A DNA stretch of 9,799 nucleotides from positions 1 through 9,799 of the forward strand of contig DQTK01000126.1 in NCBI GenBank assembly GCA_015662815.1. Reading direction: 5' to 3'. Within the stretch, counting starts at the first letter, position 1. Each line of letters opens with the position of its first letter. The notes below the pieces were generated by a model. It made no database searches. It saw nothing but the letters and a program-made list of their open reading frames with translations, and was not told the origin of the DNA. Both the position numbers and the translations under genes were made by a program. Below are positions 6,671 through 9,799 of this stretch, one piece after another. This DNA is from Aquifex aeolicus (GTDB lineage: Bacteria; Aquificota; Aquificia; Aquificales; Aquificaceae).

Positions 6671-7456
6671 TCAGTCCTTGTGATGCCTTGCCACACCCCT
6701 TTTAGAGCTTTTTATGAAATCTACCATCATTCTTACTTCCTTGTAGTTTCCCAGTTCTTCGAGAACTATCTGCAGGGCTTTTTCCCTTGGAAGAGGGCTT
6801 CTGAAGATAATTCTGTAGGCTTTACTGATAGCTTTTATAACATCTTCAGGGAAATTTTTCCTTTTCAAACCTATAAGGTTTATTCCGTATAGCTTTGCAT
6901 GTTGACCTGAAGCTACGGTAAATGGGGGAATATCTAATGAAACTCCCGTAAGACCACCCACCATAGCGTATGCGCCTACCCTTGCCCATTGATGAACCGC
7001 CGAAAGTCCGCCTATGAAGGCAAAGTCTCCAACTTGAACATGACCACCCAAAGTGGCACAGTTGGCCATTATTACTCCTTTCCCTACAACGCAGTCGTGA
7101 GCAACATGGGAATAAGCCATAAGCATAACATCGTCCTTTACAATCGTTTTTCCTTTGTCGAAGGCTGTACCTCTGTGAATAGTTACGTACTCCCTTATGA
7201 TTACGTTGTTTCCTATTTCTACAGACGTTTCTTCGCCTTTATACTTTAAATGCTGAGGTTCCTCTCCGATTATGGCTCCATCAAGAATTTTACAGTTTTC
7301 CCCTATAACTACATTTCCTTTGATAGTAACCCTGTTTCCTATTTGTGTACCTTTTCCTATCTTTACATTCCCGCTTATAATAGTAAAAGCTCCTATTTCC
7401 ACATCTTCGGGAATTTCAACGTTTCCTTCAATGATTACGCTTTCATGTACCTGCAT
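6671..7456 (-). CDS. lpxA: LpxA, UDP-GlcNAc O-acyltransferase
   Basis: First enzyme of lipid A synthesis: it moves a 3-hydroxyacyl chain from acyl-ACP to the 3-OH of UDP-GlcNAc in the cytoplasm, as a trimer. At 261 residues it is almost exactly the length of E. coli LpxA (262). Residues 1-185 form a left-handed beta-helix of hexapeptide repeats, and the rest is the helical C-terminal domain (from about 190). The catalytic base is H120 in SHVAHDC (E. coli H125), with H117, H139, H155 and Q156 also matching. The position of the E. coli acyl-length ruler G173 is G168 here, which argues for a long acyl chain (about C14) rather than C10. The ATG at 7456 follows AGGAGAG by four bases. GlmU, encoded next, supplies its nucleotide-sugar substrate. 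The gene supports an outer-membrane-bearing host. Whether the sugar acceptor is amino-substituted cannot be told. Confidence 0.97.
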   Translation of the reverse strand: MQVHESVIIEGNVEIPEDVEIGAFTIISGNVKIGKGTQIGNRVTIKGNVVIGENCKILDGAIIGEEPQHLKYKGEETSVEIGNNVIIREYVTIHRGTAFDKGKTIVKDDVMLMAYSHVAHDCVVGKGVIMANCATLGGHVQVGDFAFIGGLSAVHQWARVGAYAMVGGLTGVSLDIPPFTVASGQHAKLYGINLIGLKRKNFPEDVIKAISKAYRIIFRSPLPREKALQIVLEELGNYKEVRMMVDFIKSSKRGVARHHKD

Positions 7457-7487
7457 TACGCTCTCCTGAGAAGATATTAAACCTATT

Positions 7488-9086
7488 TTACACCTCCCAG
7501 ATAGGTATATAAAACGGATACTTTGAAAGCTCTTTAATAGCCTCGAAAAATCTATCCTTACTTTTAACGGATTCTGAAAGTTTTACTATCAATTGTTCGT
7601 AAAGGACGTGGGGAGATGTATAAAGATCTGCCGGAACACCTTCCTCAAACTCAACTATACTTCCTAAGGAAAAGATAAGGTTTTCTCTCTCCTCTTCGCT
7701 TAGCATAATCAGTATTCTGTTTAGAATTGTAAGAACAATTTCTCGGTCATTAATGTATTCGTATTCCGATTCTTTATGAATTTCTTGCAGAATAGACAAT
7801 TTATTGCTATCCATGGAGTAGGGCATACCGTAGTATGGAAACACGCTGTACTCCTGAGGAAGGTCTTTAATAAACTTTACGTTGCTCCTGAGAAATTCTT
7901 TACACGGGAAAAATATCCTGTGGAATATACTCCATACCTCTTTACTCTCTGTATTGAAGCTACCCAAGAATTTTCCGGAAAAAAGAATATTCTCCTCCTC
8001 TAAGAAAAACATACAGGATTTAACGTAAGGGAAGTTGTTTACAGGAATAACCCTGATGGAAAAACCTGTGGGAGTTTTTATCTTAAGCAGGGGGATTTCT
8101 TCTACAGCACGAAACTTTAAGCTACTCAATCCCGATACTTTGAGAATTCTCCCTATGCTTCCTCTACCCAAGACTATAACGTTGGGGTTTAATAGATATA
8201 TCCGTCTTAATACTTCCAGATTATAGGGCTCAAAATCGGTAATAAGTACAAGGTTTATGTCCTCCAGTGAAAGTTCCATATCCCTTAAAGCCTTGCTTAA
8301 ACTTCCGAGAATATCCAGAGACCCTACGTTTACAAGAATAGTGTAGTTCCTGCTTTCATCTGAAAGATTCAGAATATACAGGTTTTTTCTGAAAATACCT
8401 TTTTCGTATTCTTTCCATACTACCGTTATAAATTCCTTGTGTTTAACTATATCTCCCTTCTCTCTACTTATCTCTACCTCACGGGTTTCTTCAAAAAGGG
8501 CTTTAAAGAAATCTTCTAAACTTTCGAAGGATGAAACCTCCTCAATTTCTCCCTTATGCTCAACGATAGTGTAATTGGAAGACAGAATAGATTTGAAAGC
8601 TTCAAAAGAACAACTTAGGGTTATGGGATTTGTGGATATGTAGCAGGATTTTTCTTCAGACTTTATTTCCAGAACTAAACTTTTACCTTCCTGAGAGGCT
8701 TTTAGGATTGCATTTATTAACCCTATTTCCTCAAATTCACCGGAACTTGCTTTGTCAAGGGCTCCCAATTTACCTAGAAGTTCTAAAGGATTGAAAGGTA
8801 GTCTTATAGTGTTTAGATGGGAAAATCCCAGCTTTAAAACTCTTTCTTCTTCTTTTTCACTACGAGTGATAAAAATAGGTATAAGAATCTTTTTTCTAAG
8901 AGATTCAAACCATAAATCTTTTTCCGAGAAGGGTATTAAAAGTAAATCTGCCTCCGAGTTTAAAACTTCGGTAAATTTCTCTGAGCTGTTTGCCGTGTAG
9001 AGTGTATGACCTGTTACCTCAAAAATATCCTTTAAAAGGATCTCAATTTCTTCTTCCGGGTCGTAGAGAATTACCTTTAAACTCAT
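7488..9086 (-). CDS. Degenerate receiver / PATAN-like / ODP-like multidomain protein
   Basis: A 532-residue protein that I read as a non-enzymatic sensor or scaffold. Residues 1-110 look like a response-regulator receiver (LYDPEEE, DLLLIPF, FITRS, RLPFNP), but the phosphoacceptor Asp is missing from DLLLIPF and the conserved Lys before the final PF is Leu. Residues about 115-200 resemble the PATAN/DUF4388 domain. Residues about 215-430 resemble the metallo-beta-lactamase-like ODP fold of flavodiiron proteins: ITDFEPYN (282-289) sits where HxExDH is expected, LFSGKF replaces LFSGD, and YYG replaces QHG. Most metal ligands are therefore lost, leaving only E286. The remaining 430-532 is helical. 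No signal peptide or membrane segment is seen. The start ATG shares one base with the TAA of the preceding 83-residue gene, and lpxA follows after 31 bases. Its place beside rpoN suggests a tie to sigma-54 or chemosensory signalling, which is inference. Domain calls are by eye and moderate. Confidence 0.6.
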   Translation of the reverse strand: MSLKVILYDPEEEIEILLKDIFEVTGHTLYTANSSEKFTEVLNSEADLLLIPFSEKDLWFESLRKKILIPIFITRSEKEEERVLKLGFSHLNTIRLPFNPLELLGKLGALDKASSGEFEEIGLINAILKASQEGKSLVLEIKSEEKSCYISTNPITLSCSFEAFKSILSSNYTIVEHKGEIEEVSSFESLEDFFKALFEETREVEISREKGDIVKHKEFITVVWKEYEKGIFRKNLYILNLSDESRNYTILVNVGSLDILGSLSKALRDMELSLEDINLVLITDFEPYNLEVLRRIYLLNPNVIVLGRGSIGRILKVSGLSSLKFRAVEEIPLLKIKTPTGFSIRVIPVNNFPYVKSCMFFLEEENILFSGKFLGSFNTESKEVWSIFHRIFFPCKEFLRSNVKFIKDLPQEYSVFPYYGMPYSMDSNKLSILQEIHKESEYEYINDREIVLTILNRILIMLSEEERENLIFSLGSIVEFEEGVPADLYTSPHVLYEQLIVKLSESVKSKDRFFEAIKELSKYPFYIPIWEV

Positions 9087-9337
9087 TACTCAATTTCCCG
9101 CTTTTTAGCTGCTAATTCAAGAAGTTTTAACTGCTCCTTGAGTATATTCATAGATTGTACAACCATAAAGAATGCATGTTCAACATTTATAAGGGCAGCC
9201 TGAAATGAAGGGCTATGGTCCTCTAGAAGTCGGAGTTCTCTGTACCTTCTATAGTATTCATCTATTTCTGTTCCACACTCTAACAGTTTTACAAGTACTT
9301 CCTTGGCCAGCTCCTGAGCTTTATCTCTCGTATCCAT
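9086..9337 (-). CDS. Small helical hypothetical protein between rpoN and the receiver-like gene
   Basis: I do not recognise this 83-residue protein. It is predicted almost wholly helical, with a charged N-terminus (MDTRDKAQELAKE), a Tyr/Arg-rich middle (DEYYRRYREL), and a hydrophobic heptad-like stretch near 50-75. That pattern suits a small helical bundle or a dimer. It has a single Cys (C21) and no signal peptide. The ATG at 9337 lies ten bases after the rpoN stop. The nearest Shine-Dalgarno-like sequence, AGAGGT, overlaps the end of rpoN and is rather distant, so reinitiation from rpoN is likely. The stop shares one base with the next start (TAATG). Such tight packing argues for a real gene whose product is made alongside sigma-54 and the 532-residue protein. 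Confidence 0.75.
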   Translation of the reverse strand: MDTRDKAQELAKEVLVKLLECGTEIDEYYRRYRELRLLEDHSPSFQAALINVEHAFFMVVQSMNILKEQLKLLELAAKKREIE

Positions 9338-9347
9338 ATAAAGAAAT

Positions 9348-9799
9348 TTAACCTCTTTTTTTTCTTTCCCTTGAGGAAGGGATTCCGAGAACTTCCCTGT
9401 ATTTAGTAACTGTCCTCCTTGCTATATTGAAACCCTTTTCTCTCAGAATTTTTGCTATCTGTTCATCGCTCAAAGGCTTACTTTTGTCTTCATTCTCAAT
9501 AACTTCTCTGATTAAGTTCAAGAGTTCATCTTGGGAAACCCCCTCTACAGATTCTCTTACGAAAAAGAATCTCAATGGGTAAGTACCTACGGGCGTCTTT
9601 ACGTATTTGGAGTTTACAATACGGCTTACTGTTGATTCGTGGATTCCCAGAATTTCCGCTACTTCCTTAACCGTAAGGGCTTTTAAATTTCCTTTCCCCT
9701 TCAAGAAACCCTCTTGTCTTTTGAGTATTATGTCCAAAATTTTCCTGAGATTTTCCCTTCTTATTTCTAAGGCTTTCCTTATGGACTCATATTTTTCAA
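9348..9799 (-). CDS. rpoN: RNA polymerase sigma-54 factor, C-terminal part (5' end outside window)
   Basis: The last 149 residues of sigma-54, which directs RNA polymerase to -24/-12 promoters opened by AAA+ enhancer-binding activators. The frame stays open to the window edge, starting with residues reading EKYESIRKAL. The apparent TTG start at 9737 is internal (a Leu codon) and should not be used. Counting from that TTG, about 20-60 is the helix-turn-helix (VKEVAEILGIHESTVSRIV, then KTPVGTYPLRFFF), and ARRTVTKYRE near 105-115 is the RpoN box, which reads the -24 element. E. coli has ARRTVAKYRE, one residue different. The C-terminus SSRERKKRG is typical in length. An eight-base A run (minus strand, 9363-9356) falls in its last codons. 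It is probably the first visible gene of the housekeeping operon. The activating domain and core-binding regions are out of view. Confidence 0.97.
   Translation of the reverse strand, partial: EKYESIRKALEIRRENLRKILDIILKRQEGFLKGKGNLKALTVKEVAEILGIHESTVSRIVNSKYVKTPVGTYPLRFFFVRESVEGVSQDELLNLIREVIENEDKSKPLSDEQIAKILREKGFNIARRTVTKYREVLGIPSSRERKKRG

Noticed and set aside
6658..6696. GTG at 6696 as the glmU start, giving 492 residues
   Set aside because: It would add 13 residues before the conserved M-x-x-IILAAG start of GlmU and overlap lpxA by 26 bases; ATG at 6657 fits the family.
9356..9363. Eight-base A run (minus strand) near the rpoN stop as programmed frameshifting
   Set aside because: It lies in the last Lys/Arg codons after all conserved domains; no useful extension in another frame is apparent.
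9735..9737. TTG at 9737 as the start of a 129-residue DNA-binding protein
   Set aside because: The frame continues upstream to the window edge with sigma-54 core-like residues, so this is an internal Leu codon of rpoN.
1..9799. CRISPR array, tRNA, rRNA or insertion sequence
   Set aside because: I saw no regularly spaced repeats, cloverleaf, rRNA segment, transposase or terminal inverted repeats anywhere in the window.

Overview
This window reads like a chromosomal segment of a thermophilic Gram-negative bacterium, most likely of the Aquificales (Aquifex/Hydrogenobacter relatives). The proteins are rich in Lys, Glu and Ile. An rpoN, small gene, receiver-like gene, lpxA order is present, which I recall from Aquifex, and the Argonaute matches Aquifex aeolicus Ago motif by motif. 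The assignment is an inference: no rRNA is present. Every gene I can support lies on the minus strand, so transcription runs from high to low coordinates.

Right part (9799 down to 5218) is a housekeeping block. It holds the 3' end of rpoN (sigma-54), an unrecognised 83-residue helical protein, a 532-residue protein built of a degenerate receiver, a PATAN/DUF4388-like domain and a degenerate metallo-beta-lactamase/ODP-like domain, then lpxA and glmU. Gaps are 31 bases or less, so this looks like one transcription unit. GlmU makes UDP-GlcNAc, and LpxA acylates it in the first step of lipid A synthesis, so these two are consecutive pathway steps.

Middle (4993-5217) is a 225-base gene-free spacer, the only sizeable one in the window. 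It holds a sigma-70-like promoter candidate pointing at the left-hand genes and, just downstream of its -10, an operator-like dyad.

Left part (4992 down to 15) is a tightly packed four-gene unit. It encodes an HsdM-type N6-adenine DNA methylase with an extra N-terminal winged helix, a HEPN toxin (HepT-like, intact RX4HXY), a minimal nucleotidyltransferase antitoxin (MntA-like, intact GS...DxD), and a full-length 817-residue prokaryotic Argonaute with a complete DEDD catalytic tetrad and a YK-type guide-5'-end pocket. Genes overlap by 4 and 8 bases and then are separated by 10, with strong Shine-Dalgarno sequences. No HsdS or HsdR is visible. The Argonaute thus occupies the place where a type I system would carry its specificity or nuclease subunit. 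This methylase/HEPN/MNT/Argonaute arrangement is the most interesting thing here: it could be a composite defence system joining DNA marking, guide-directed cleavage and a growth-arrest module. A Shine-Dalgarno-like GAGAGGT at the very left edge suggests that the operon continues outside the window.
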